Assembly (NCBI GenBank): GCA_009773645.1 | Contig: WSYB01000001.1 | Span: 162,644-226,643 of the forward strand | Direction: 5' to 3' | Length of the DNA: 64,000 nucleotides | Origin: Geobacteraceae bacterium | Lineage (GTDB): Bacteria > Desulfobacterota > Desulfuromonadia > Geobacterales > Geobacteraceae | Shown here: piece after piece, positions 27,252 through 36,563 of the stretch | Numbering within the stretch: position 1 is the stretch's first letter | Layout of the letters: each line of letters begins with the position of its first letter | Made by a program: the position numbers and the translations under genes | Notes under the pieces: model-generated | What the model was told of the DNA's origin: nothing | The model's database searches: none | What the model saw: only the letters and a program-made list of their open reading frames with translations

Positions 27252-29902
27252 CGGTTCTCCTTGGATACGGCGTAGGTACCCCTGTTCGGCAATGCAGCAG
27301 ACCGCCGTCGGTTGGAACGGACAAGCCCGAAAACGATGCCACCCGCTGCGGCACAGCCAAGAGCAAGCAGACTCGCGGAGAGTTTCCGGGAGGCTCTGCC
27401 GGCAGGCTCATCAGCAGGCGCTGAAACAGCGGCATGGGGCCGGGCTTGCTCCTTTGACAGCGGATTAAGTACGTAATAACCCATGGTCTGGAAACCAGGG
27501 TGATCCATGAAGCCGTAACTCCCCCAGACCCCCGCTTCGTCCCACAGGGCCATCCGCAGCATCGTGCGCATCTGCGCGAGCCAGCGCTCCTCACCGGTTT
27601 CCTCATACGGCAGTACGGTCCAGAAGGTAGCCTGACCGATGAGTCTGTAGCTGTGATCAGACTTGTTGCGGTCCTCTAGATCATAGACATAGGGAATCCA
27701 GTAGGCCCAGCGACCCCGCTTCGTTCCTTCGAAATAGGGCTCACGAAGCATGAACTCTGACATTGCAAGAAGCAGACGTCGTGCCTCGTTCCTGAGCCTC
27801 CCCTCCCGGCCATGTAGGTAATAGTTAAGAATTCCGTCATACAGGATGGAACCCATCATCAGGTCTGCCTTGACCCCCGGCCAGCCGCTCCCCGAGCCCC
27901 CTGCCACATATCCCCGCTGCCAGTCGATGAAAATGGTGCGCCAAGGCTCCTGAGGGTTATATTTCGCCGCCAGAAGGCGCTCAAAGTTGCGGTCAGCCAG
28001 AGTAAGGTAACTACCGTCACCGGTAAACTCATACAGAGCCGCAAGATTGAACATTCCCATGCCGAAAATCCGCATGTAGATGAGGCTCAGATTCTCGGCC
28101 TTCTTGCGCTGATACTCGCCGAAGTCGAGAATAGCTTCCCGCACACGCTCATCACCCGTCATATAGTACCAGAGGGCCATACCGTACCAGTGGGAATGCT
28201 CGAAATCGAACTGAACCTTGGCCAGTTGCGCCTTCTCAATCTTCTCCCGGGGTTGCAGCTGCTGGCGTGCATAGTCGTACCCGTCCGTACGCCATACCGA
28301 CCAGTCGGCGTTGTACCCAGCAATATTCTCACCTTGCAGATAATACTCGCCGGCCTTGGCAAGGTCCCGGTCCTCACGCAGAAAATTCACCAGCGCTATG
28401 CGTCCGAAATCATGCTGGTTGAGAAACGCGCCATGGGCCCAGTAGTGGTAGCGCCAGACCTTAAATGCCGGTTTGCGAAACCCGACCACGTAATCGGCAC
28501 CTACCTTCCTCGCAAGCTTGGCCTCGTCGGAAAAACTGACAAAATGATAGAGCGGATAGAAACCGTCAGTTGCGCGGTTATACCATTCAATCGGCCCCCG
28601 CGCCACGAGCGGATACTGGAAACGATTGGCATGGGCCCCCGTGTCATCCTCCCCCTTGTGGAACGAGAACAACACCTCGGCGGAATTGTGGCTTCCGTAG
28701 CGGACCCAGTACCCCGCACCGTTCTCTTCCGGCCAGAGAGCCACTGAAAGCCGCTCTCCCACGACACCTCGCATGGCTTTGGGCCAGTTTCCGGCCATGT
28801 AACGGATGCTGGTGGAAAGCCCAACGCCGTCAGCATCATGCAGATCGAGATACGACACATCCGGGAATTCATGGCGATTACCCGACATGACCGTTAAGCC
28901 ACCCTGCTTCAACCAGTAGCCCTCCTGACTGTATCCCTTGTCCTTTTCACGGGCATAATCCGGCGCCACCGGGCCATTGTGGTAAAAACTGTCGCCGTCA
29001 CTCAGCCAGGGAAAATCGGAGACCGCCTGATACAGTGTCACCGCGCCGTTCTTCATATCCAGATGCCGCTGGCCGCCATGGGTCGCCACCTGCGCAGTGT
29101 GCGGAGAAGCCATCAGGCTCAACTCCAGCCGCATCTCCCTGATCCTGATATCGCGAACATCATCCTTGGACGCATTGCGAAGCGTATACTGTGCCATTAC
29201 CTGGCGCTTCCCCTGGGTGAAGAAGAGCCTCAGCGTATAGTCCAACAGCCGCTTGCCGTCATTGACATGGCTGCCGTCAATCCGCACCACGGAGCGGATC
29301 GGTCCGTTCTCCTCGATCCTTAGCTGAGTCCCTCGATCCGAGGCAGCGGTGAACTCCTTCCCGTTGTCATCCAGCAGCACGATCCCTCGCGACGCCCCCC
29401 TGGCAACGATCTCACGGCCATCAACCACAACCCGTTCGAAGATCGAGAAACCCTTGGCGCGCATCTCAACATGGAGGGGACCGGTGTTGACCAAAACGGC
29501 CCCGTCGCGCTCAGTTGCCAGGTCAGCCCCGTCACTCTTGCCAGGACCGGCATTGACGCGGACAGTCGTCCCTTTTCCCGCCGGTACCGAAGCAAGCAAC
29601 TCCACGAGGGCCCATTGCACCGAACCATCGGGCCACCGCTTGAGAACACGTGTCTGGTAGGGCGCCCCCGAGACCCCCAGGAGCGCCCGCCCACCTGCTG
29701 CTTCCCGAACAAGGCCACGTGGAAACGGTAGTCCCACCCGAACATACTCATCGGTGAACGCCGTCCCCTTGACTCCGTTCCGACGTGCCTGAAAGATCTC
29801 AAGCGGCACGGAGAGCTCTTCGGCACACCACCCGGTCAGCGTGGATAAGAGCACCGCAGCCACTGCCACCAGGGCACAGATCAATTGCCGGACTCCGCTC
29901 AT
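27248..29902 (-). CDS. secreted PcRGLX/YetA-like protein (exo-rhamnogalacturonan lyase family) with C-terminal anchor
   Basis: An 884-residue exported protein. Residues 1-27 are a signal peptide (LICALVAVAAVLLSTLTGWCA). Residues about 30-330 resemble the N-terminal RIFT-barrel domain of PcRGLX/YetA-like proteins (VRVGLPFPRGLV, LKRWPDGSVQWALVELLAS). The middle is a helical (alpha/alpha) barrel with FDFEHSHWYGMALWYYMTGD and similar segments. The C-terminus has a hydrophobic helix (SASLLALGCAAAGGIVFGLV) followed by RSNRRRS and 12-15 more residues. Family members cleave rhamnogalacturonan-like chains; here it may trim or release the polysaccharide. It overlaps both neighbours by ATGA. The assignment to the family is by pattern only. 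Confidence 0.65.
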   Translation of the reverse strand: MSGVRQLICALVAVAAVLLSTLTGWCAEELSVPLEIFQARRNGVKGTAFTDEYVRVGLPFPRGLVREAAGGRALLGVSGAPYQTRVLKRWPDGSVQWALVELLASVPAGKGTTVRVNAGPGKSDGADLATERDGAVLVNTGPLHVEMRAKGFSIFERVVVDGREIVARGASRGIVLLDDNGKEFTAASDRGTQLRIEENGPIRSVVRIDGSHVNDGKRLLDYTLRLFFTQGKRQVMAQYTLRNASKDDVRDIRIREMRLELSLMASPHTAQVATHGGQRHLDMKNGAVTLYQAVSDFPWLSDGDSFYHNGPVAPDYAREKDKGYSQEGYWLKQGGLTVMSGNRHEFPDVSYLDLHDADGVGLSTSIRYMAGNWPKAMRGVVGERLSVALWPEENGAGYWVRYGSHNSAEVLFSFHKGEDDTGAHANRFQYPLVARGPIEWYNRATDGFYPLYHFVSFSDEAKLARKVGADYVVGFRKPAFKVWRYHYWAHGAFLNQHDFGRIALVNFLREDRDLAKAGEYYLQGENIAGYNADWSVWRTDGYDYARQQLQPREKIEKAQLAKVQFDFEHSHWYGMALWYYMTGDERVREAILDFGEYQRKKAENLSLIYMRIFGMGMFNLAALYEFTGDGSYLTLADRNFERLLAAKYNPQEPWRTIFIDWQRGYVAGGSGSGWPGVKADLMMGSILYDGILNYYLHGREGRLRNEARRLLLAMSEFMLREPYFEGTKRGRWAYWIPYVYDLEDRNKSDHSYRLIGQATFWTVLPYEETGEERWLAQMRTMLRMALWDEAGVWGSYGFMDHPGFQTMGYYVLNPLSKEQARPHAAVSAPADEPAGRASRKLSASLLALGCAAAGGIVFGLVRSNRRRSAALPNRGTYAVSKENR

Positions 29903-31014
29903 CGGGACACCTCATCGTACAGGTGCGCGTAGCACTCCACCATCCGCTCCAGCGAGAACTCCCTTTCAACCCGGCGTCTTCCCGCAGCACCTTGTTCCTG
30001 ACACCGCCACCTGTCATTCATATACCAGGCAAGTTTATGGGCCAGATCCTCCGCATCGCCTACCGCGAATAGCTCCCCCGTCACACCTCCCGCAACCAGT
30101 TCCGGATTGCCGCCCACCGCCGTCGCCACAACCGGCAGCCCTAACGCCATTGCCTCAAGAATCGTATTGGAAATACCCTCGGCGATGGAGGGTAGGACAA
30201 ACACGTCCAGAGAACTCATGAGCTCCGACACATCCTGCCGCTCTCCCGTAAAAATGACCCGGTCCGCAACGCCCAGCTCGAACGCCAGATTCTTGAGTTT
30301 GGCCTCCTCGGGACCTCCCCCCACGATCAGTGCCCGTGCACCATGTATCCCTCTGGCAGCAAGCAGTGTAACGGCTCGCACAAGGGTTGCCTGATCCTTT
30401 ACCGGATCGAGACGTCCAATGGTGCCAATCAGGAACTCTCCAGGTTCGAAACCCGCATGTCTGCGAGCAATCGAGCGGTCGGTGGCAGGACGAAGCCGGT
30501 CCACGTCCACCCCGTTCATCAAGTGTGTCACCTTATGGGGTGGGAGGCGAACCTCTTCAACAAGCCATCGCCGCAAATCGCCAGACACCGTGTAGTAGCG
30601 GGTGACAAGACAGTCGATAAGCCGACGAAACTGCATGCGGCGGCGGTTGGCGCCCTGCGGGTCAGCGGCATCGCGGCCATGTTCACCATGGATGATCCGC
30701 CGCACTCCGCCGAGCCATCCCCCCAGCACGCCATCGATGGTCCCCCAGTTGCGCGTATGGACAATATGCGGCCGCACCCGCCGCACAACCCGAGCGATCT
30801 TCAGCGGCAGGAGATGATCGGCGCCGCTTCCCTTGCCGATAACGTGTACTGGCACGAGGCGGGTGAACCGCTCTGTCATCGGCCCAGCCTCGGCTATGCA
30901 GCAAATCTCGTGGGTGAACCGCTCCGGGTCGAGCCGGTTGATCAGGTTCACCACCCCGTTCTCCAGTCCACCCACCTGCAGTGAATGGAGAATATGAAGA
31001 ATCCTCAGCCTCAC
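29899..31014 (-). CDS. glycosyltransferase, PEP-CTERM/XrtA family TIGR03088-like
   Basis: About 371 residues of GT4 type. RILHILHSLQVGGLENGVVNLI at the N-terminus is characteristic of the XrtA-linked TIGR03088 family; HTRNWGTIDGVLGG, MNGVDVDRLRP and the donor motif in SIAEGISNTILEAMALGLPVVATAVGGNPELV follow. I chose the GTG at 31014: it has GAGG upstream and overlaps the previous stop as GTGA; the frame stays open far upstream without a matching domain. It acts in glycan chain assembly; donor sugar unknown. Confidence 0.88.
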   Translation of the reverse strand: MRLRILHILHSLQVGGLENGVVNLINRLDPERFTHEICCIAEAGPMTERFTRLVPVHVIGKGSGADHLLPLKIARVVRRVRPHIVHTRNWGTIDGVLGGWLGGVRRIIHGEHGRDAADPQGANRRRMQFRRLIDCLVTRYYTVSGDLRRWLVEEVRLPPHKVTHLMNGVDVDRLRPATDRSIARRHAGFEPGEFLIGTIGRLDPVKDQATLVRAVTLLAARGIHGARALIVGGGPEEAKLKNLAFELGVADRVIFTGERQDVSELMSSLDVFVLPSIAEGISNTILEAMALGLPVVATAVGGNPELVAGGVTGELFAVGDAEDLAHKLAWYMNDRWRCQEQGAAGRRRVEREFSLERMVECYAHLYDEVSR

Positions 31015-32336
31015 CGGCCTCTGCTCACGGCAGTTACAAGCGATGGTTTCATATATGTCAAGGTCTCCCTCTTTGCTTGTTGCTCGTGCTCCTCCAGTGT
31101 AGCCTTCACTTCCTGATCGACAAACACGCCGAGCAAAATCACAAATGATATAATGGCATAAAAGAGATCGAAATAGGCCCTCCCCAGGAAGGTTCCGCCA
31201 ATCATGTAGGCCAAGAGAGCAATCTGGAGCATCTCGGCATAGTTCCGGCCCCATTCAATATTGTAATACATTGCGTGTCGTCTGATTTTGTTCGTCTTCA
31301 GTAGAGTCGAAATCATGAGCAAAACAAAAATTCCGAAAGCAACGAATCCATGCTCGCCAATAACCTCGAAATAGATGCTGTGAACATCATGGTAATTGTC
31401 CGGGTTTGGAGAGTAGCGCCAGAACACTTCCGGGGAAAAAGCCTGGAACCCCCCGCCGGTCAGGGGACGATCCTTGGCAATATTGATCGCCGTATGCCAG
31501 GCATTGATCCGCCCCATGGCAGAAGCATCCTCTTCATAGGTCTTGATGGTGTCGATCCGGCTGAACCACTGATCAGGAATCATCGGGGCAGCGAAAAAAA
31601 GGGCAATTACAGCTATACAGCCTGCCAGAATCTTATGGCGAGTTCGAATAAGGATCAGCATCAGCACACCGGCCAGCGCCAGCGCCCCTCCACGGGAGTA
31701 GGTGAAGATGACGGCAATTATGCTAAAGACAAACATTCCCAGCAACGCGTATCTAAGGAACGTGTTTTTCTCCTCCCGGTAAAGGCAGAATAGAAATGGT
31801 ATCGTCATATTGAGGGCGAGGGCCATATCGTTATTATCGTAGAAAAATGAACCCTGTGGCCCGTAAACCCGGTGAGTACCGCCTGATGCCAGACCAAACA
31901 GCCCCCCCTTCACTCCCAGGAAACCTATGGACATCGCTACAGTAAGTAAAAGATAGCGAAACTTGGACTGGTTGTTGATAAGCATCATCGTAATAAAGGT
32001 CATCAGCAGAACCTTAGCAACACTCTGCCACTCGCCCCACGCGGCATCATGGTTCAAGGCGAAATACGACGTCATTGTGAAATAGAGCCCCAGCAGCAAA
32101 AGCAGCTTCGTTTCGCGTGTCCATGGTATTTTCATCTTGTCGCTGGTAAAAAAAAGGCACACCAGCGCCACCAAAGCTGCCACCTTTGCGAAAGGAAACG
32201 CATACGCAATCCCCCAGGTGAAACGGTGGGGATTCATGTAACTCACCCAGGCAAATATCAGCACCCCGATCCAGGGTCGCTTGAAGGCCAACGGGAGCAA
32301 GGTGAAAAACACAGCCAAAAGAATCAGGTCACGCAC
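31011..32336 (-). CDS. O-antigen ligase-like protein, exosortase A associated (TIGR03097-like)
   Basis: About 441 residues with some 10-12 membrane helices. RDLILLAVFFTLLPLAFKRPWIGVLIFAWVSYMNPH at the start is typical of the XrtA-linked putative O-glycosylation ligase TIGR03097. The large periplasmic loop has GRINAWHTAINIAKDRPLTGGGFQAF and DVHSIYFEVIGEHGF, the ligase/polymerase signatures with histidine. It may transfer or polymerise glycan onto a carrier or protein at the periplasmic face. I chose the GTG at 32336, preceded by GGGAGGA; it overlaps the upstream glycosyltransferase by eight bases. Confidence 0.88.
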   Translation of the reverse strand: MRDLILLAVFFTLLPLAFKRPWIGVLIFAWVSYMNPHRFTWGIAYAFPFAKVAALVALVCLFFTSDKMKIPWTRETKLLLLLGLYFTMTSYFALNHDAAWGEWQSVAKVLLMTFITMMLINNQSKFRYLLLTVAMSIGFLGVKGGLFGLASGGTHRVYGPQGSFFYDNNDMALALNMTIPFLFCLYREEKNTFLRYALLGMFVFSIIAVIFTYSRGGALALAGVLMLILIRTRHKILAGCIAVIALFFAAPMIPDQWFSRIDTIKTYEEDASAMGRINAWHTAINIAKDRPLTGGGFQAFSPEVFWRYSPNPDNYHDVHSIYFEVIGEHGFVAFGIFVLLMISTLLKTNKIRRHAMYYNIEWGRNYAEMLQIALLAYMIGGTFLGRAYFDLFYAIISFVILLGVFVDQEVKATLEEHEQQAKRETLTYMKPSLVTAVSRGR

Positions 32337-33579
32337 GGGTTCCTCCCGCAGGATGCTCTTCAGCGCCCCTCGTAGCTGACAGCTCTTCGTAGAGCGCAAC
32401 AAGCTTCATTGTCTCCCTTTCGCGGGAAAAGTTCTCCAGTGCCCAAATACGGGCAGCCTTTCCTACCCTACAACGCAGCTCTGGATCAGCCACTAGGACA
32501 GTGAGGCGCGTTGCTAAAGCCACGGGATCACCGGGAGGCACGAGAAAACCGGTCCGTCCTTCCTCAATCAACTCCAGGGGGCCACCCAAGGCTGTGGCGA
32601 TCACCGGCTTTTCCATCACCATCCCCTCGGCTATCACCAGTCCCAGCGGCTCCGGATCGGTGGACGCATGCACAACAATGTCGAGGCCCGCCAGGAGTCT
32701 GGGCATATCTGTCCGCTGCCCCATGAACGTCACTTTCCCTCCAATTCCGAGTGACTTCACCAACTCCCTCAGTTGCTCAGGATAATCCGGGTACTCCTCC
32801 ACCCCACCACCGATGACTATGAACCTGGCATTCCCATAGTCGGCCAAAACCTTGGCAGCCGCCTGGAGGAATATACTCTGCCCCTTCCACGGAATCAGGA
32901 GACCCGTGATGCCGATGGCAACTTCACCGGGCGACAGCCCCATCTCCACACGCACCTGAACTGCATCCAGGCAAGTATCGAACCGGCTCCAGTCTCGGAT
33001 GCTCCGTACGATCATCACGGTTTCCGGATCAACGTCTAGTGCTGCCAGTTCACCCCGCACAAAACCAGAAATCGCGATGAGCCGGTCCACCTTGCCGAGC
33101 AGCAGCGATGTGAGCCAAGAGCGCCACAGCGTCCCCCGTACGAACGAAGCTACCGGCAGTCCCATGAGCCGCGCTGCGATAACCCCGCCCATATTGCAGA
33201 CCGGGTCATTGTTCAGCACCACAACCCTTACGTGTTCCCGGCGTAGCAAGGCAACCAGCCTGACAACATACGGAAGGAGATTCACCAGGTAATCAGCCGC
33301 GGAGGCACACCGATCGGCAACTGGTGCCAGAGGCAAAACACGTCTAAAAAACCGGCGGAGCGCGCTCCTGGAAACGGTCTGGTCCGGCAGCACGTGCAAA
33401 GCGGCCACCTTGGTGTAGTCGTCATACCCCGTGCCGCCGCGAGGCGTGACCACCACACACTTGAAGCGATTGGGGTCCAATGCCTTGAGATGATTGAATA
33501 GACTCAGAGCGGCGCCGCCATAACCGATGCCGTTTTCAATAAACATGATTTTCAGGGGGGTAACACCAGAAGTAACCAT
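32329..33579 (-). CDS. GT4 family glycosyltransferase
   Basis: About 416 residues of GT-B type. IMFIENGIGYGGAALSLFNHL is the N-terminal loop, GLLIPWKGQSIFLQAA and HASTDPEPLGLVIAEGMVMEKPVIATALGGP the donor domain, the last containing the E-x7-E motif. An ATG at 33579 with AAGAG five bases before it is the most likely start. It couples into the ligase-like gene by overlap. The acceptor and donor are not predictable from sequence. Confidence 0.85.
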   Translation of the reverse strand: MVTSGVTPLKIMFIENGIGYGGAALSLFNHLKALDPNRFKCVVVTPRGGTGYDDYTKVAALHVLPDQTVSRSALRRFFRRVLPLAPVADRCASAADYLVNLLPYVVRLVALLRREHVRVVVLNNDPVCNMGGVIAARLMGLPVASFVRGTLWRSWLTSLLLGKVDRLIAISGFVRGELAALDVDPETVMIVRSIRDWSRFDTCLDAVQVRVEMGLSPGEVAIGITGLLIPWKGQSIFLQAAAKVLADYGNARFIVIGGGVEEYPDYPEQLRELVKSLGIGGKVTFMGQRTDMPRLLAGLDIVVHASTDPEPLGLVIAEGMVMEKPVIATALGGPLELIEEGRTGFLVPPGDPVALATRLTVLVADPELRCRVGKAARIWALENFSRERETMKLVALYEELSATRGAEEHPAGGTRA

Positions 33580-33605
33580 TACGCTCTTTACCGGCAGGCT
33601 AACAA

Positions 33606-34559
33606 TCAATTGGAGTCGGTCCGATCTCGGACGGTATAGCTCTTGAGATAGTACAAAAACGTCTTTGCATCAAAGGAATGGGCCAGCGCCTTGCCCAGGT
33701 ACTCCCGCGACCGCTTCGGATCGCCCATACCAAGAAAATTGTAACCGCCCCACTTATAGTTCTCCCTTGCCAAGGCAAAGTACCCACTGCTGCTCGCAAA
33801 TAAAGTCCGCTGTTGCGCAATAAAACGGTCGAGAGCCCCCATACGCATGACCAGCATGTGATGCGCTCGGGACGAGAGATTGTTCCCTTCCTCGTACTTA
33901 AACATGCAAATCTCGCTCACATACGCGAAGTCCGCTACAAGAGCAAGATTAAGCCACAATTCCCAATCCTCATTGCCTCGGTTAGCCACATTGAAGCGCA
34001 GACTCTGCTTCTCCAAACTATTTCGGCGCAACATAACCGCCGATGTGGGAATGAAATTTGTCCGCAGCAGCTTATCGAGCGGGTCCACCACCAGTTCACG
34101 GTGGCCGAAAAAACCCTCGCCAAAATTCTTCCGTTCAAACATCACAAAGTGGTCATCCCTACCCTCCCGACGGCGGGTAATGTCCACATCCGTAAAGGTC
34201 AATCCTACTTCGGGATACCTGGTAAAAAGCTCCACCTGCCTGGCAGTCTTGGTTTCTGTCCAGACATCGTCAGCATCCACCAGCGCGATGAAATCACCCG
34301 TTGAATTGTCGATCCCTGTATTTCTCGCCTTGGCCGGGCCTCCGTTCGACTGTGTGATGCATCGGACCGAAAACCCTTCTTCACCAATTACCAGCTCAGT
34401 GAACCGCTCCACTATGGCAACCGTGTCGTCCTTTGAGCCGTCATTGACAACCACCACCTCCAGAGGTCGGTAGCTCTGGGCGCGGACGCTCTCCAGAGTC
34501 TCTGTGATGGTGGACGCCGCATTGTATGCGGGGATGACAACACTTACCAACGAACTCAC
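33606..34559 (-). CDS. GT2 family glycosyltransferase
   Basis: A 317-residue GT-A enzyme. SVVIPAYNAASTITETLESVRAQSY opens the nucleotide-binding fold and ALVDADDVWTETK has the DxD-type metal motif. It starts at GTG with GGGAGGTG seven bases upstream. It is the first of three family-2 enzymes in a row (33606-36563), presumably adding successive sugars. Residues after 230 look like a helical tail with TPR-like FLGMGDPKRSREYLGKALAH. Confidence 0.88.
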   Translation of the reverse strand: MSSLVSVVIPAYNAASTITETLESVRAQSYRPLEVVVVNDGSKDDTVAIVERFTELVIGEEGFSVRCITQSNGGPAKARNTGIDNSTGDFIALVDADDVWTETKTARQVELFTRYPEVGLTFTDVDITRRREGRDDHFVMFERKNFGEGFFGHRELVVDPLDKLLRTNFIPTSAVMLRRNSLEKQSLRFNVANRGNEDWELWLNLALVADFAYVSEICMFKYEEGNNLSSRAHHMLVMRMGALDRFIAQQRTLFASSSGYFALARENYKWGGYNFLGMGDPKRSREYLGKALAHSFDAKTFLYYLKSYTVRDRTDSN

Positions 34560-34610
34560 AACTTTTCACCTCCCGTTCCGGCCAGACAAGAGTAATTATT
34601 TCACACACCT

Positions 34611-35567
34611 TCAGTCGGCAGCTTTTCGTCGCCGCAACATCGCCAAGTGTTCGATGATCTCGCCTGAGGTAAAATACAATTTTAGCTTGTTGTAGAATCG
34701 CTCCACGGCGGTATACGCTAAAAAGGTGCCAATTCCATGACTAGCCCACTTCCTCAAAAGGTAGCGCGGTATGCCCAGCAAGGAAGGGGCTCCATTATAA
34801 CCGCCACACTTGCGCACCTCCGATCTACCACATCTATACTGCCAGCTGAGGAGATACTCCTTCGTAAGGCGGTTTTCATGTACCGGATGGTTGACCACGG
34901 CCGTTGGGATATACATGAACCGCTCTCCCAATCTAATCAGTCGTTGGCAGTACTCCGTATCCTCAGAGAAGCCGAGTTCGTCTCCTTGTGGACCCAGATC
35001 GGTCCGAAATAGTCCGTTCAATTGCACCGCTTCACGTCGGAAAAACATGTTTACACCTGCAGGAGTTTGTGAGACCGTTCGTCCCTTTCCATAAAACACT
35101 TCCTCCTCCCCGTCGAATCGATCCACAAAAACGCTGCGAACGAATCCCATGGATCCGTCCAGGTCAAGCCAATCAGGAAGTCGTTCAGGATAAATTGGCA
35201 CTGTCCTTCCGCCGAAGCACCTGCATTCGCGGTGGCGCTCCAAAGCCGAGATCATCTCGACGATCCACCGACGGTCAACCGTAACATCATCGTCGGTAAA
35301 CGCCACCAAGTTGCCACTAATGCGGTTTAGCGCCGCATTGAGAGCGCGGGATTTTCCCTGCCGCTCCTCGAAGATGGATAGAAGCCGCGATCCGTGACGT
35401 AGTGACAATTCTTTCAGTACTTGAGCTGTTTCGTCTTTTGAGTTGTTGTCAACAATCAGAAGTCGCAGGTTATGCCCTGGCATTAATTCGGACGCGAAAA
35501 TACTCTCGACCGCTCGCACGAGTTTCTGTGCGCGATTATAAGTGCAAATGATCACATCGATGTTCAT
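34611..35567 (-). CDS. GT2 family glycosyltransferase
   Basis: A 318-residue GT-A enzyme. DVIICTYNRAQKLVRAVESI is the N-terminal strand, AFTDDDVTVDRRWI has the DDD metal motif, and GFSEDTEYCQRLIRLGER carries the usual ED(T/V)E-type base segment. It shares layout with the next gene, 35646-36563, and is likely a paralogue-like step in repeat-unit synthesis. GGGA lies before the ATG. Confidence 0.87.
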   Translation of the reverse strand: MNIDVIICTYNRAQKLVRAVESIFASELMPGHNLRLLIVDNNSKDETAQVLKELSLRHGSRLLSIFEERQGKSRALNAALNRISGNLVAFTDDDVTVDRRWIVEMISALERHRECRCFGGRTVPIYPERLPDWLDLDGSMGFVRSVFVDRFDGEEEVFYGKGRTVSQTPAGVNMFFRREAVQLNGLFRTDLGPQGDELGFSEDTEYCQRLIRLGERFMYIPTAVVNHPVHENRLTKEYLLSWQYRCGRSEVRKCGGYNGAPSLLGIPRYLLRKWASHGIGTFLAYTAVERFYNKLKLYFTSGEIIEHLAMLRRRKAAD

Positions 35568-35645
35568 GGTATTTTTCCCATATTGTTTAGTCGGGACGGT
35601 CAGAATGATGCTGCCCCTTGATGCAACCGGACCGGACGCCGTTTG

Positions 35646-36563
35646 TCACCCCTCTCGCCAGCGCTTGAAGGTACCGACAATCATGCCGCATGAATGACTG
35701 GCGGTCATTGCCTCACGTAAAACCCGCGGTCTGCCGGTGAGCACCATCGCAACAACACGGACGGCCTTCCGAAGCGTCTGTGGAAACAGATAGAACGGAA
35801 CACCACAAAGAGTATTCCCGGAAACCGGCAGGTCCCACAGACCCTTCTTGACCCCCTCCGCATAGTGGAGTTTCAGAAAATTGGTTCGACAAAGCCGCCA
35901 CGGCTCCACGAAATGTTCAACCGCCATGTCGGGTCTGAAACGCATCCTTACACCGCGCTGAAGCAACGCGTTGAACATCATCACATCCTCACCGCCACCA
36001 ACCCCCTTACCCTCACGGTTGTAACGGTGATCATACCGGAGACCGTCACGGAAAAGGGCCGTTCGGTACGCGACATTTGCCGTCCAAACCGGGGTTGAAG
36101 CGTCGGTTATCCAGAAGGGATCAGGACCGTAGTCTACCTCCGCCAAGAAGCAGAGCAGTTCATCCCCCAGCCACGTTGGACGCTCATATGGTTCGAACTT
36201 TACCCTTACCCGTCCGCCGACGCACTCGGCCTCCTCACGCTCCAGAGCATCAACCGCAGCGGCCAGCATCCCGGGAAGAGGCAGTTCGTCATCGTCCATA
36301 AAAACTACGTAGTCGCTGCCGAGTGCTTCATCCACCGCCCGGTTCCGAGAGGGAACGATCCCCTGTTTCATCTCTGTCACAAAACGAAGTGGCGGTCCGG
36401 CTTGTTCTGCCAGACCGGTCAGCACCTCGACTGTGTTGTCGCGGCTGTTGTTGTTCACCATAAGCAGCTCATAGTGGATCGGGCATTCCTGATCTCGCAA
36501 GGCAGCTATCAGAGCTGGCAGTCGCTCGGCCCGGTTATACGTACAGACGGCAACTGTTAGCAT
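35646..36563 (-). CDS. GT2 family glycosyltransferase
   Basis: A 305-residue GT-A enzyme. LTVAVCTYNRAERLPALIAAL, VFMDDDELPLPGML (metal motif) and GGGEDVMMFNALLQRGVRM (base segment) define it. The last 60 residues contain a hydrophobic helix, so it is probably membrane-associated. The ATG overlaps the preceding Core-2-like gene by seven bases. Acceptor and donor are unknown. Confidence 0.87.
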   Translation of the reverse strand: MLTVAVCTYNRAERLPALIAALRDQECPIHYELLMVNNNSRDNTVEVLTGLAEQAGPPLRFVTEMKQGIVPSRNRAVDEALGSDYVVFMDDDELPLPGMLAAAVDALEREEAECVGGRVRVKFEPYERPTWLGDELLCFLAEVDYGPDPFWITDASTPVWTANVAYRTALFRDGLRYDHRYNREGKGVGGGEDVMMFNALLQRGVRMRFRPDMAVEHFVEPWRLCRTNFLKLHYAEGVKKGLWDLPVSGNTLCGVPFYLFPQTLRKAVRVVAMVLTGRPRVLREAMTASHSCGMIVGTFKRWREG

